From contig NZ_HG322951.1 in the NCBI RefSeq assembly GCF_000455325.1, positions 1,963,695 to 2,027,694 on the forward strand: a stretch of 64,000 nucleotides of DNA, given 5' to 3'. The translations under genes were made by a program, and so were the position numbers. The notes beneath the pieces are model-generated. The model saw nothing but the letters and a program-made list of their open reading frames with translations. It was not told where the DNA came from and searched no databases. This DNA is from Mycolicibacterium septicum DSM 44393 (lineage in GTDB: Bacteria > Actinomycetota > Actinomycetes > Mycobacteriales > Mycobacteriaceae). The first letter of the stretch is position 1. Each line of letters starts with the position of its first letter. This document shows positions 27,088-34,980 of this stretch, piece after piece.

Positions 27088-27407
27088 CCGTCCGCCTCGA
27101 CCCTCGTCTCGAAGAATTGCCGATGATGCCGGTGTCGTGCCGAAGCTGCGGCGCAGTTGTATTGGCCCGCAAGAGCAGTTGGCAGCAGACCAGCGTGCAA
27201 TGGAATGCCGCAGCCTCCGGGCAGTGTCCTCAGCGTCGCGACGCCGACGCGCTGGCCGGTCACGGCAGCCGCGGACTGTTCCTCGGCTGCGATGCGATGG
27301 CTGCCTCGGTCGTGGCGGCCACCATCGACGGCGTGCTGCCCTTGGCCGACGCTGATAGCAGGCCCGACGCCCCGTCGATCAGGCGAGGATCGACGCGAGC
27401 CGGCTGA
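27084..27407 (+). CDS. Small protein with a CxxC zinc-ribbon-like start, partner gene of the Rieske oxygenase
   Basis: 107 residues. Start ATG overlaps the kshA stop (ATGA), so the two are co-translated. The visible motif is CRSCG near residues 19-23 with a further Cys at about 48 (GQCPQRRDAD) and 68 (LGCDAM), suggesting metal or cluster binding. It may be a dedicated small electron-transfer or assembly partner, but I cannot assign a family. Its 3' end overlaps the convergent MocR gene by 29 bp. Confidence 0.55.
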   Translation: MTVRLDPRLEELPMMPVSCRSCGAVVLARKSSWQQTSVQWNAAASGQCPQRRDADALAGHGSRGLFLGCDAMAASVVAATIDGVLPLADADSRPDAPSIRRGSTRAG

Positions 27408-28800
27408 TGCTGTCGCGGATCGCGGCCTCGCCCAGTGCGCCGTATCCGATCACCAGGGCCGGCGGCGCTGAACCTGGGTCGGCCCAATTCCAGCGGGCAC
27501 CGTCCAGACGCAGTCCCTGGTCCCGGGCGGTGGCGACGACGGTGTCCTCGTCCGAGTTGCCCGGCAGCCGAAGGTAGACGTGCAGGCCGGCATCGATTCC
27601 CGTCGGCTGTGTCTGAGGCATCGACGCGCTGATCGCCGCGAGCATGGCGTCGCGTCGCCGGCGATACATCGGGCGCACCCGCCGCAGGTGGCGAGTGAGC
27701 CCTCCGGTGCCGATGAACCGGGACAGGGCCAGTTGCTCGAGCGCGGAGTTGCCCATGTCGTCGTACAGTTTTTCGGCCGCGACGGAGTCCACCAGCCAGG
27801 GCGGCAGTGCCATCCAACCGAGTCGCAGGGCGGGAGTCAGCGTTTTGCTCACGCAGCCCGCATAGGCTACGCGATCTGGATCGAGTCCTTGCAAGGCGCC
27901 GACAGGGCTTCTGTCATAACGGAATTCGGCGTCGTAGTCATCTTCGATGATCAGCGTGTTCCGGTCGCGGGACCATTCGATCAGCGCTGCCCTGCGGTCC
28001 GCGGCGAGGACGACACCGGTCGGATACGAGTGGGCGGGAGTCACCAGCACGCCGTCGACGTCGAGTTCGGCCAATCGCGCAACCTCGAGCCCGTTCTCGT
28101 CGACCGGTACCGGCACCACCCGAAGCCCGGCGCGTGCGATGGCGTCGCGGTGAAATCCGAAACAGGGGTCCTCGACGGCGAGGGTGCGGCATCCCCGCGC
28201 CCGCAGTGACCGGGCCAGCAGCACGATCCCCTGTGTGAGACCCGATGTGACGATCATCCGGTCGGGTGTGGTCGCTACTCCGCGTACCCGGGCCAGGTAA
28301 TCGGAGAGGGCTTCGCGCAGCGGGCGCGTTCCGAGCGGGCCGGGGTAGCCGAGCTGGGCGTTGGGCACCTCGGTGAGAGCGTTGCGGTAGTGCCGCAACC
28401 ATTCGGTACGCGGAAACAAGGCGGCGTCCGGCAGGCCGCCGCCCAACGGCGCGGCCGGATCCCGCGCTCGACGTACGCGCGGAGAGGGTTGTGGGGCAAC
28501 CTGTTTGACCCTGGTTCCGGAACCTTGGCGTCCGGTCAGGTAGCCATCGGCGACCAGATGTTCGTAGGCGGCGACGACGACGCTGCGGGCCACGCCGAGC
28601 TGTGCTGCCAGCGCGCGGGACGGCGGTAGGAGTGAACCCGCCGCGAGCCGGCCCTGCTGTATCCCCACGCGGAGTTGATGTTGCAGCTGCATCGCCAGCC
28701 CGTCGCGCGACGTCCGGTCCAGGGCGACCAGAAGATCCGGGGGAAACCCGGCATCGGCAGAATTGGTCTGCTGATTGCCTCCATGATTGGACCCTGACAT
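27379..28800 (-). CDS. MocR/PdxR-type transcriptional regulator (GntR HTH plus aminotransferase domain)
   Basis: 473 residues. Winged helix near residues 37-90 (LLPPSRALAAQLGVARSVVVAAYEHLVADGYL), linker, then a fold-type I aminotransferase-like domain with the PLP lysine in YAGCVSKTLTPALRLGWM and the aspartate in IIEDDYDAEFRYD. Such proteins sense PLP or amino compounds. It is divergent from the small protein gene at 28830, the likely target, with only 29 bp between them. ATTGGTC and its inverse lie around the start codon (see 28762). Confidence 0.88.
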   Translation of the reverse strand: MSGSNHGGNQQTNSADAGFPPDLLVALDRTSRDGLAMQLQHQLRVGIQQGRLAAGSLLPPSRALAAQLGVARSVVVAAYEHLVADGYLTGRQGSGTRVKQVAPQPSPRVRRARDPAAPLGGGLPDAALFPRTEWLRHYRNALTEVPNAQLGYPGPLGTRPLREALSDYLARVRGVATTPDRMIVTSGLTQGIVLLARSLRARGCRTLAVEDPCFGFHRDAIARAGLRVVPVPVDENGLEVARLAELDVDGVLVTPAHSYPTGVVLAADRRAALIEWSRDRNTLIIEDDYDAEFRYDRSPVGALQGLDPDRVAYAGCVSKTLTPALRLGWMALPPWLVDSVAAEKLYDDMGNSALEQLALSRFIGTGGLTRHLRRVRPMYRRRRDAMLAAISASMPQTQPTGIDAGLHVYLRLPGNSDEDTVVATARDQGLRLDGARWNWADPGSAPPALVIGYGALGEAAIRDSISRLASILA

Positions 28801-28808
28801 AGACCAAT
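28762..28808. promoter_or_regulatory. ATTGG(T/A)C repeats at the MocR start, candidate autoregulatory sites
   Basis: ATTGGTC at 28762-28768, ATTGGAC at 28786-28792 (starts 24 bp apart) and the inverse GACCAAT at 28802-28808. They surround the divergent starts at 28800 and 28830. MocR regulators commonly use a pair of direct repeats plus an inverted copy. Part of the set falls within the first codons of the regulator. Confidence 0.4.
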
Positions 28809-28829
28809 ACTAGGAGCGATCGTGATGGC

Positions 28830-29249
28830 ATGTCTTCGATCAACAACCTCGCCTCAGCCGTCGTCCGACCGCTGATCGTCTCCTGGATGCCCGGGCCCGC
28901 CTCCGCCGGGGAGCGGCCAGTCGTCGTCAGCGTGACCGAATACGCCGCGCATTCTCTGCGGCACCTGCCGGGCGTCGCCTACAACGGGATGCGGATGCGG
29001 GAAGGCTGGTATGCCATGCCGGGCGCGGTCGGCCTCTGGTTGTGGAGCCTGCCCGCGTCGGGCCTCAGTGGGTCGATCTCGGTCTGGACGGATGCCGAAG
29101 CACTGCAGCGGTTTATCGGGCTGCCGCACCACGTCGACATCATGCGCCGCTACGGGGACCGCGGCGACGTCCGGTCGACCACGTGGGAGGCCGACACGTT
29201 TGATCGGGCGCGCACCCTCGCGCGGGCCCGGGAATGGATCGGGCAGTAG
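28830..29249 (+). CDS. Conserved hypothetical protein, divergent partner of the MocR regulator
   Basis: 139 residues, soluble. Segments SLRHLPGVAYNGMRMREGWYAMPGAVGLWLWS and ISVWTDAEALQRFIGLPHHVDIMRRY suggest a ferredoxin-like alpha/beta-barrel fold of the kind seen in small monooxygenase-like and spheroidene-monooxygenase-related proteins, but I cannot name the family with confidence. Likely regulated by the MocR protein from which it diverges. Confidence 0.6.
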   Translation: MSSINNLASAVVRPLIVSWMPGPASAGERPVVVSVTEYAAHSLRHLPGVAYNGMRMREGWYAMPGAVGLWLWSLPASGLSGSISVWTDAEALQRFIGLPHHVDIMRRYGDRGDVRSTTWEADTFDRARTLARAREWIGQ

Positions 29250-29328
29250 CCGCGACGGTTGGTCGGCAGCGCTGTTGACAACTGACGTGGTCACCCCGGA
29301 GCCCGTATCTCTGCGTCAAGATGGTCCG

Positions 29329-29985
29329 ATGAGTGCGCCCAAGACCGCCAGAACCGGACCGGGACGGCCCGCCGGTATCGACAGCGGCGACACCCGGCAA
29401 CGGGTCATCGATGCAGCGTGTCGATGCTTTGCGCAATTCGGCTACGGACCCGCGACCAACAATCTGATCGCTGAGATGGCCGGTGTGACGGCGGGCTCGG
29501 TCTACTACCACTTCGGGACGAAGAACAAGTTGTTCGAGGCGGTCTGCGATGACGTCTACGGCAAGATCCTGGCCAGTGCCGCACCGGCCATGGCCGGGCC
29601 GCACTCGATGGACGAACTGCTGCGCGCGGCATTGACCGAATCGATGCGGATCAACCGCGAGTTTCCCGAACTTGCCGGCTTCGTCGCGACTGCACCGATC
29701 GACGCCCGTCGGCATCAGGAGCTGGTCGCGGGTTACTCGAAGCAGGGTGCTCGGATGACCGACGCGCTGGCCCGCTCTGTCATCGCGGGTCAGCGGGCCG
29801 GGCGGATCTCCGCAGAGTATGACCCGGTCCAGGTGGCGCGGGTGATCGGTGCGATTGTCGACGGTTTCGCGCACGCCGCGGCTGTCACCGAACCGGGGGA
29901 GATGGCCGGCGTGAACCAGCTTTTCGAATCGTTGGTGCTCGACGCGACACTCGGCAAGCGCGCGGTTCCCAACAGGCCTGGCTGA
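29329..29985 (+). CDS. TetR-family transcriptional regulator
   Basis: 218 residues. Helix-turn-helix near residues 20-66 (RVIDAACRCFAQFGYGPATNNLIAEMAGVTAGSVYYHFGTKNKLF), then a helical ligand domain. The ATG 29329 precedes MSAPKTARTGPGRPAG, a basic arm typical of the family. Its target is not evident; the gene stands alone between the MocR module and the convergent exported protein. Confidence 0.88.
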   Translation: MSAPKTARTGPGRPAGIDSGDTRQRVIDAACRCFAQFGYGPATNNLIAEMAGVTAGSVYYHFGTKNKLFEAVCDDVYGKILASAAPAMAGPHSMDELLRAALTESMRINREFPELAGFVATAPIDARRHQELVAGYSKQGARMTDALARSVIAGQRAGRISAEYDPVQVARVIGAIVDGFAHAAAVTEPGEMAGVNQLFESLVLDATLGKRAVPNRPG

Positions 29986-29996
29986 CGGCAGCGACC

Positions 29997-31148
29997 CTAC
30001 TGGCCCACCGCCTTCTTGAGATTGTCGCGAACCTGGGCGGCGGCGTGGCTGATGTCCTTGCGCACCTTGGTGATTGCATCGCGTACTGGCTTCTTCCTGG
30101 TCGGGTTCGCGGTGCTCTTGGTCGTGGAACCGTCGGTGTCCGCGGATCGGACGATGGTGCGTCCGTTGCCGAAACTCGCCTGATTGTCGGCCGCAGTACG
30201 CACATTGCTTGAGGGGACGAGCGCACCGGCGATCTTCTCGGTTTCCTGCCGCGCGACGGTGGTCACCGAGCCGATCGCACCCAGCTTCGCCAGCGACGGC
30301 GGAGTGGGACTCGTCGCGTCGTACGGGTCGACGTGGGCGTCGGCGGCGTCCGGGTCGCCGAACACGGCCTTCTGAACCTGTGTGGCCCCTTCCTGGAGGG
30401 CGGCACCGACGTCACCGCCCTCGGTGGCCGCGAGGATGGGTTCCTGGATGGCGGATACCGCCGAGGCGCGGACATATGCCCCTACCTGAAAAGCCGTGGC
30501 ACCAAGCCTTTCCGACGAAAGCAGCAGTTGCTCGACGACCTCGGGGGCGCCCGCCTCGGTGAGGTTGGCGACCACCTGGTTGACGGCTACGACCGTCGCG
30601 GGCAGGACGGCGCCGTCGACGATCCGGCGCAATGCGTAGTCATGGGCGTCGCCGGGGTTGCCGGTGGGCTCCACGTCGGCCGGAATGTAGAAGCCGGGGA
30701 CGAATTCGTCGTAACCGAGCCCGAATTTGGTGTTCAGCGCCCCGGTCCAGATGGATTCCGAGGACTCCTGTGCCAGAAGGAGAATCGTGGGAATCCGGGC
30801 GGGAGACGCCACGGACAAGAACGCGGTCACGAACGGAAGCACTGCCTCACCGACCACGGCCACCGTGGCGCGATTGGCCGACTGCCCGATGCCGTCAGCA
30901 AGGATCTGGGCGTTCTCGGTGAGGAACGTGACCGGGTCAGTCGGTGCGGCCGTCTCGTTGGCGGCGCGGATCGTGACCACCTGTAGACCCGGGGGAGGCG
31001 TCGAGGAAAAGGCGACGGACGCCACGCGCACGGCCCGCATGTCGATGCTCGCGGCGTGGGCTTCCGGCGGGGTTGCGACCACCAGGCCCAACGCGAGGAT
31101 GCCTGCGCCTGCGACAGCACCACTGGTGCCGAGGTACGAACGAACCAT
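29997..31148 (-). CDS. Exported mycobacterial protein of unknown function with a structured leader
   Basis: 383 residues. Signal peptide MVRSYLGTSGAVAGAGILALGLVVATPPEAHA, cleavage near residue 32. The mature part is Ala/Val-rich, mostly helical (FLTENAQILADGIGQSANRATVAVVGEAVLPF). The last 40 residues are basic (TRKKPVRDAITKVRKDISHAAAQVRDNLKKAVGQ). No catalytic motif recognised; this resembles large mycobacterial exported proteins of unknown function. Its ribosome site is buried in a long hairpin (31152-31207). Confidence 0.75.
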   Translation of the reverse strand: MVRSYLGTSGAVAGAGILALGLVVATPPEAHAASIDMRAVRVASVAFSSTPPPGLQVVTIRAANETAAPTDPVTFLTENAQILADGIGQSANRATVAVVGEAVLPFVTAFLSVASPARIPTILLLAQESSESIWTGALNTKFGLGYDEFVPGFYIPADVEPTGNPGDAHDYALRRIVDGAVLPATVVAVNQVVANLTEAGAPEVVEQLLLSSERLGATAFQVGAYVRASAVSAIQEPILAATEGGDVGAALQEGATQVQKAVFGDPDAADAHVDPYDATSPTPPSLAKLGAIGSVTTVARQETEKIAGALVPSSNVRTAADNQASFGNGRTIVRSADTDGSTTKSTANPTRKKPVRDAITKVRKDISHAAAQVRDNLKKAVGQ

Positions 31149-31151
31149 CTC

Positions 31152-31207
31152 TCATCTCCCTTGGGGCGGTGTGACCCGTTGATGGTCACGTGTCCCAAGG
31201 GAGATGA
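31152..31207 (-). promoter_or_regulatory. Leader hairpin masking the ribosome-binding site of the 31148 gene
   Basis: A 14-bp perfect inverted repeat (31152-31165 with 31194-31207) plus an inner 6-bp pair (GTGACC 31171-31176 with GGTCAC 31184-31189). On the minus-strand mRNA the 3' arm contains the AAGGGAG ribosome site 8 nt before the ATG at 31148, and the 5' arm is its exact complement. Translation should need this stem to open, by temperature, a protein, a ligand or an antisense RNA. Confidence 0.65.
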
Positions 31208-31228
31208 TGTGAGTAGTCGGGTACTGCA

Positions 31229-31256
31229 ATTGTACGAACCGTCAAATTTTTGACGG
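31229..31256 (-). promoter_or_regulatory. Promoter with palindromic operator for the 31148 gene
   Basis: A TACAAT -10 hexamer occupies 31234-31229 on the minus strand. Just upstream, over the -35 position, lies a perfect 8-2-8 palindrome (31239-31246 and 31249-31256, CCGTCAAA/TTTGACGG). It could be a repressor operator, or alternatively the terminator of the LLM gene that stops at 31260. Confidence 0.45.
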
Positions 31257-31259
31257 GTG

Positions 31260-32300
31260 CTACTGGGTGAGCGAGACGAGCTCCTCGCAGAACTTGACCG
31301 TCTCGGCGGTATCGGTGGCCAACGGGTGCACCAGCATCGTGGTCACGCCGGCTTCGGCGTAGGCGGCGAGCCGCTCTTTGACGAACCCCTTCGGTCCGAC
31401 GAGCGATACGTTGCGCACCAGGTCGTCGGGGACGGCCGCGATGGCCTCGGCCTTCTTGCCCGCCAGGAACAGGTCCTGGATGTGGTCGGCGACCTCGCCG
31501 TAGCCGTACCGGGTGGCCAGCTTGTGGTAGAAGTTCTGCCCGCGTGCGCCCATGCCGCCGATGTACAGCGCCAGTTGGGGTTTCGCCCAGGCGAGCCGGT
31601 CATCGACGTCGTCGCCGATGGCCAGGCTGGCGCTGACCATGACGTCCAGCGGTCCCAGCTCCGGATCACGCTTGGCGGCCCCGGCCCGCAGGGCGTCGCC
31701 CCACACGTCGTCGGCCTTCTCCGGGAGGTAGAACACCGGCTGCCAGCCCTCGGCGATCTCGGCGGTCAGCTCGACGTTCTTCGGTCCCAGTGCGGCGATG
31801 GTGATCGGAATGCGCTCACGGACAGGGTGATTGATCAGGTGCAGTGACTTACCCAGGCCGGTGCCGCGGTCGGCGGGCAGCGGCAGCTGGTAGTACTTGC
31901 CGTCGTAGTCCAGGTTCTCGCGGCGCCACACCTTGCGGCAGATCTCGACGACCTCGCGGGTGCGGCCCAGCGGCGCGTCGAACGGCACGCCGTGGAAGCC
32001 CTCCATCACCTGCGGGCCGGAGGTGCCGATGCCAAGGCGGAACCGTCCGTCGGACACGTAGTCGACGCCGGCCGCGCTCATGGCCATCAGGGCCGGCGTG
32101 CGGGTGTAGATCGGGACCACACCGGTGCCTAGCTCCATGGTGGAGGTCTTGGCGGCCAGGTAGCCGAGCTGGCTGATCGCATCGTAGGAGTACGCCTCGG
32201 CGACCAGGGCGATGTCGATGCCCACCTTCTCCAGTTCGACGACTTGGTCGGCAGCCTCTTTGAAGCCGCCGGCATAACTCAGGAAGATGCCAGTGCGCAT
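31260..32300 (-). CDS. LLM-class F420-dependent oxidoreductase (Rv3520c-like)
   Basis: 346 residues from ATG 32300 (MRTGIFLSYAGGF); the seven codons upstream are not conserved. Luciferase-like (beta/alpha)8 barrel. Conserved segments are AAKTSTMELGTGVVPIYTRTP, GRFRLGIGTSGPQVMEGFHGVPF and ITIAALGPKNVELTAEIAEGW. The pattern is that of mycobacterial coenzyme F420-dependent enzymes, close to Rv3520c of the cholesterol regulon; the substrate is unknown. A 12-bp palindrome lies 18 bp upstream. Confidence 0.87.
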   Translation of the reverse strand: MRTGIFLSYAGGFKEAADQVVELEKVGIDIALVAEAYSYDAISQLGYLAAKTSTMELGTGVVPIYTRTPALMAMSAAGVDYVSDGRFRLGIGTSGPQVMEGFHGVPFDAPLGRTREVVEICRKVWRRENLDYDGKYYQLPLPADRGTGLGKSLHLINHPVRERIPITIAALGPKNVELTAEIAEGWQPVFYLPEKADDVWGDALRAGAAKRDPELGPLDVMVSASLAIGDDVDDRLAWAKPQLALYIGGMGARGQNFYHKLATRYGYGEVADHIQDLFLAGKKAEAIAAVPDDLVRNVSLVGPKGFVKERLAAYAEAGVTTMLVHPLATDTAETVKFCEELVSLTQ

Positions 32301-32317
32301 CGCAGGAGTGTAGCAAC

Positions 32318-32329
32318 CCAACTAGTTGG
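32318..32329. promoter_or_regulatory. 12-bp palindrome CCAACTAGTTGG upstream of the LLM oxidoreductase
   Basis: Perfect palindrome with nearly symmetrical flanks (AACC left, TTGG right), ending 18 bp before the ATG at 32300. Its core AAC-TA-GTT resembles the centre of the mycobacterial KstR box, but the outer T/A positions do not match. Best read as an operator for an unidentified TetR-type repressor. Confidence 0.45.
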
Positions 32330-32480
32330 TTGGGAGAGTGGCAGGCAGGTGGGCCGGTTCGGGTGGCTGTACGTCCGACACACCCCCGGTGTCCATCACC
32401 GCGTCGAACACCCGCATGAAGTTCAAATCCCTGTCACCAGGCACCCAACCCGTCACCAAACCGTACGCATTCAGCGACGA
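32322..32480 (-). pseudogene. Possible 3' remnant of a gene upstream of the LLM oxidoreductase
   Basis: The last 45-50 codons before a TAG at 32322-32324 read like real protein (AYGLVTGWVPGDRDLNFMRV...DTGGVSDVQPPEPAHLP), 22 bp before the LLM start. Further upstream the same frame becomes atypical. No start codon and no recognised family. The remaining stretch 32480-32871 contains no gene I can support; it has visibly lower GC than its surroundings. Confidence 0.3.
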
Positions 32481-32871
32481 GGCGAGTAGCCCACAACTGC
32501 AGCTCTGGGATGGGACTTTCGTGACAAGACGAGCGGCGGTGGTCGGACCGCTCGTTGACTGACTTACGTGGGATCGTCGTCGCACGCGAGATATCAATGT
32601 GGGCAACGCTATTGGCGGAGAGGTTGGTTCACGGACATCGACTGGGTGAACCTGTTCAGCGCCGGCACCATCGTTGCGAAAGTCGGCAACCGCAATTATT
32701 CTCGCGGTCGTCGCGAAAAACGACCTGTTGACATCGAATTGGCAGCGCGGTCGCATGCACGGCATTCCTGCTTGATTGAAGGATGTCCAGCGTCTCCGAA
32801 TACGGACCCGACTACATCCCGGGTCTACGTATGTCCTCACCACCGGTGAGGCTGTTTACAGGAGCGCAGGA

Positions 32872-33999
32872 GTGACGAATTCAATCGCGATCATCGGCGC
32901 CGGACTGGGAGGGCTTACGCTCGCCCGGGTGCTACACACCCATGGTGTGGCTGCGACGGTCTATGAAGCCGAGGCCGGCCCCGACGCCAGGGGGCAGGGC
33001 GGTCTCTTGGACATGCATCTCGACACCGGGCAGGTCGCTCTCGCGACCGCGGGTCTGTTCGACCCTTTCCTGCATCTGGTTCGCCCCGGTGAGGATGCCA
33101 AACGCATCGTCGACCGTGACGCCAACGTCCTGTTGGACCGCCCCGGTACGGATCGAGGGACCCGACCCGAAGTGGACCGCGGTGAACTCCGAAGAATGCT
33201 GCTCGACTCGTTACCGGCCGGTACCGTCCGTTGGAACCACAAGGCCGTTGCCGTGACGCCGAATGATGATGGGCGGCAGATCATCACGTTCGGCGATGGG
33301 CCCTCGCTATGCGCTGATCTGATCGTGGGGGCTGACGGCGCCTGGTCGGTAGTGCGGCGACGTCTTTCCGGTGCAGAGCCCACGTACACGGGCACGTGCT
33401 TCATCGAGCTGCGCATCGACGGCGGACCGCAGCATGCCGCGTGCGCCGAGATCGTCGGTCGCGGCACTCTGATTGCGGTCGCATCAGGGCGAGGCATCCT
33501 GGTGCATCACAACCGCGATGGCACGCTGACCGGCTACGCGGTCGTGAATACGGCACTGGACCGGCTCACTTCGATCGATTTCAGCGACACGACGAATTTG
33601 TCTCGCTACTTGGCAACGGAGTTCGACGGTTGGTCGCCTCGACTGACCGGCTTTCTTGAGGTGAGTCGCGCCGAGCCGGTGCTGCGTCCCATCTACGTGC
33701 TTCCGGTCGAACACAGGTGGAACCGGTTGCCGGGATTGACTTTGTTGGGTGACGCGGCCCATCTGATGTCGCCTTTCGCGGGACAAGGTGCCAACCTGGC
33801 CATGTACGACGCGGCCGAACTCGGCCAAGCGATCGCGGCCCAGGCCGGGGACATCGAAGGTGCGCTCGACTCGTACGAACGCGACCTGTTCTCGCGCAGC
33901 GTGGAATTCGCCCGGGAAAGTGCGCGCAACCTCGAATTGTTCTTCGGAGACGACGCGCCGCACAGCGTCGTGGAGATCTTCAGTCGCGCTGTGGGGTGA
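32872..33999 (+). CDS. TetX-like class A flavin monooxygenase
   Basis: 375 residues from a GTG at 32872 with AGGAG about 8 nt upstream. FAD-binding GAGLGG near residue 9, the GD motif LLGDAAHLMSPFAGQGANLAMYDAAEL near 285, and GADGAWSVVRR near 155. The segments GGLLDMHLDTGQVALATAGL and the D-x-A-H-x-M-x-P-F-x-G-x-G run are close to tetracycline-inactivating TetX and relatives, including those known in other mycobacteria. It may inactivate a tetracycline or rifamycin or hydroxylate another aromatic. The surrounding DNA has lower GC, suggesting acquisition. Confidence 0.82.
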   Translation: MTNSIAIIGAGLGGLTLARVLHTHGVAATVYEAEAGPDARGQGGLLDMHLDTGQVALATAGLFDPFLHLVRPGEDAKRIVDRDANVLLDRPGTDRGTRPEVDRGELRRMLLDSLPAGTVRWNHKAVAVTPNDDGRQIITFGDGPSLCADLIVGADGAWSVVRRRLSGAEPTYTGTCFIELRIDGGPQHAACAEIVGRGTLIAVASGRGILVHHNRDGTLTGYAVVNTALDRLTSIDFSDTTNLSRYLATEFDGWSPRLTGFLEVSRAEPVLRPIYVLPVEHRWNRLPGLTLLGDAAHLMSPFAGQGANLAMYDAAELGQAIAAQAGDIEGALDSYERDLFSRSVEFARESARNLELFFGDDAPHSVVEIFSRAVG

Positions 34000-34093
34000 A
34001 GTCGTTGGCGTGCTACGACCCTACTTGTGTGGCGCCCGTAGCGAATGCGTGCAATCGAGCTCTCGGACTACCGCTGAACTCTCGCGAAATACC

Positions 34094-34924
34094 TCACTGA
34101 CCGGCCTCGATCTCTGCCACCTTGGTGGCTGCCTCTTGTCCGCAGAGACGTTGCAGGTCGACAGGTCCGGCGGCGAGGAGCGCATCGATGCGCGTGTGCA
34201 GATCGCCGGAGGTGAGATGGGCGTAGAGGTTGGCGCCGGGGCAGGAGGTATCGGCGAAGTCCCGGTGTCCGCCCAGGGTGCCGCTGGCCACATGGAATTG
34301 TTGGACGGCCCAGGCGAATGCCGTTGCTACACCGGCGAGTTGGGCGACGCTGACGGGTTCTTGGTCGAAGTCGCCCTCGCATAGGACGAGGAAGTGCCCG
34401 GCCGGGTCGTAGTTGGTCGCGGTGTCGCCGGCGAGTTCCGGGGTGCGTAGTTCGTAGATGTTGCCGTTCCGATCGACGCCGACGTGGTAGGCGATGTCGA
34501 TCCATCCATGGTCATTCTGGTGGTAGCGCTGGTGCTGACGTAGCCGGCTCGGGGCAAGTCGATTCTCGCCGAGAACAACAGCGCTGTGGTGCAATGTCAT
34601 TCGCGTGATGGTGTGCGGACGTCCACCAGCCCGGGCGGGTGCCGCACCCCACGCCTGCCGGCAGATCTGGGCCATGGGCTGTTCACTGGACATCGTGGTG
34701 GCTGGGACCGGCTCCAGTGGCAGCGGAGTCACGGCAGCCGGTTGCGGGGGCGGGGCCGGCGTGGCGTTGGTTGACGAGGCGGTCGGCGCGGATGCCGGTT
34801 CGATTTCACCGGCGCAAGCACCAAGCGTCGCGGCCAACCCGAGGCTGCCACCGATCTGCATCAGCCGCCGACGACTCAGTGCATCGAGCCGCGTCCCTGG
34901 TCCACGGCTGGACTGCGTGTCCAT
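34094..34924 (-). CDS. Peptidoglycan amidase (PGRP/amidase_2 type), Tat lipoprotein
   Basis: 276 residues from ATG 34924. N-terminal twin-arginine signal SRRRLMQIGGSLGLAATLGAC with a lipobox Cys, then a Pro/Ala/Thr linker to about residue 85. Zinc amidase domain: His in TLHHS, second His in GGHRDFADTSCPG, with the Cys ligand in DTSCPG. It probably cleaves the N-acetylmuramoyl-L-alanine bond of peptidoglycan at the cell surface. Downstream of the kinase gene, same strand, with 56 bp between them. Confidence 0.85.
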   Translation of the reverse strand: MDTQSSRGPGTRLDALSRRRLMQIGGSLGLAATLGACAGEIEPASAPTASSTNATPAPPPQPAAVTPLPLEPVPATTMSSEQPMAQICRQAWGAAPARAGGRPHTITRMTLHHSAVVLGENRLAPSRLRQHQRYHQNDHGWIDIAYHVGVDRNGNIYELRTPELAGDTATNYDPAGHFLVLCEGDFDQEPVSVAQLAGVATAFAWAVQQFHVASGTLGGHRDFADTSCPGANLYAHLTSGDLHTRIDALLAAGPVDLQRLCGQEAATKVAEIEAGQ

Positions 34925-34980
34925 CGTGGTCACGATACGTAGCCGCCGGGCCCGACACAGGCCCTTCGAAGCAGCGCGTA

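Noticed and set aside
32318..32329. KstR operator upstream of the LLM oxidoreductase
   Set aside because: Only the AAC-NN-GTT core fits; the outer T and A of the KstR consensus are missing.
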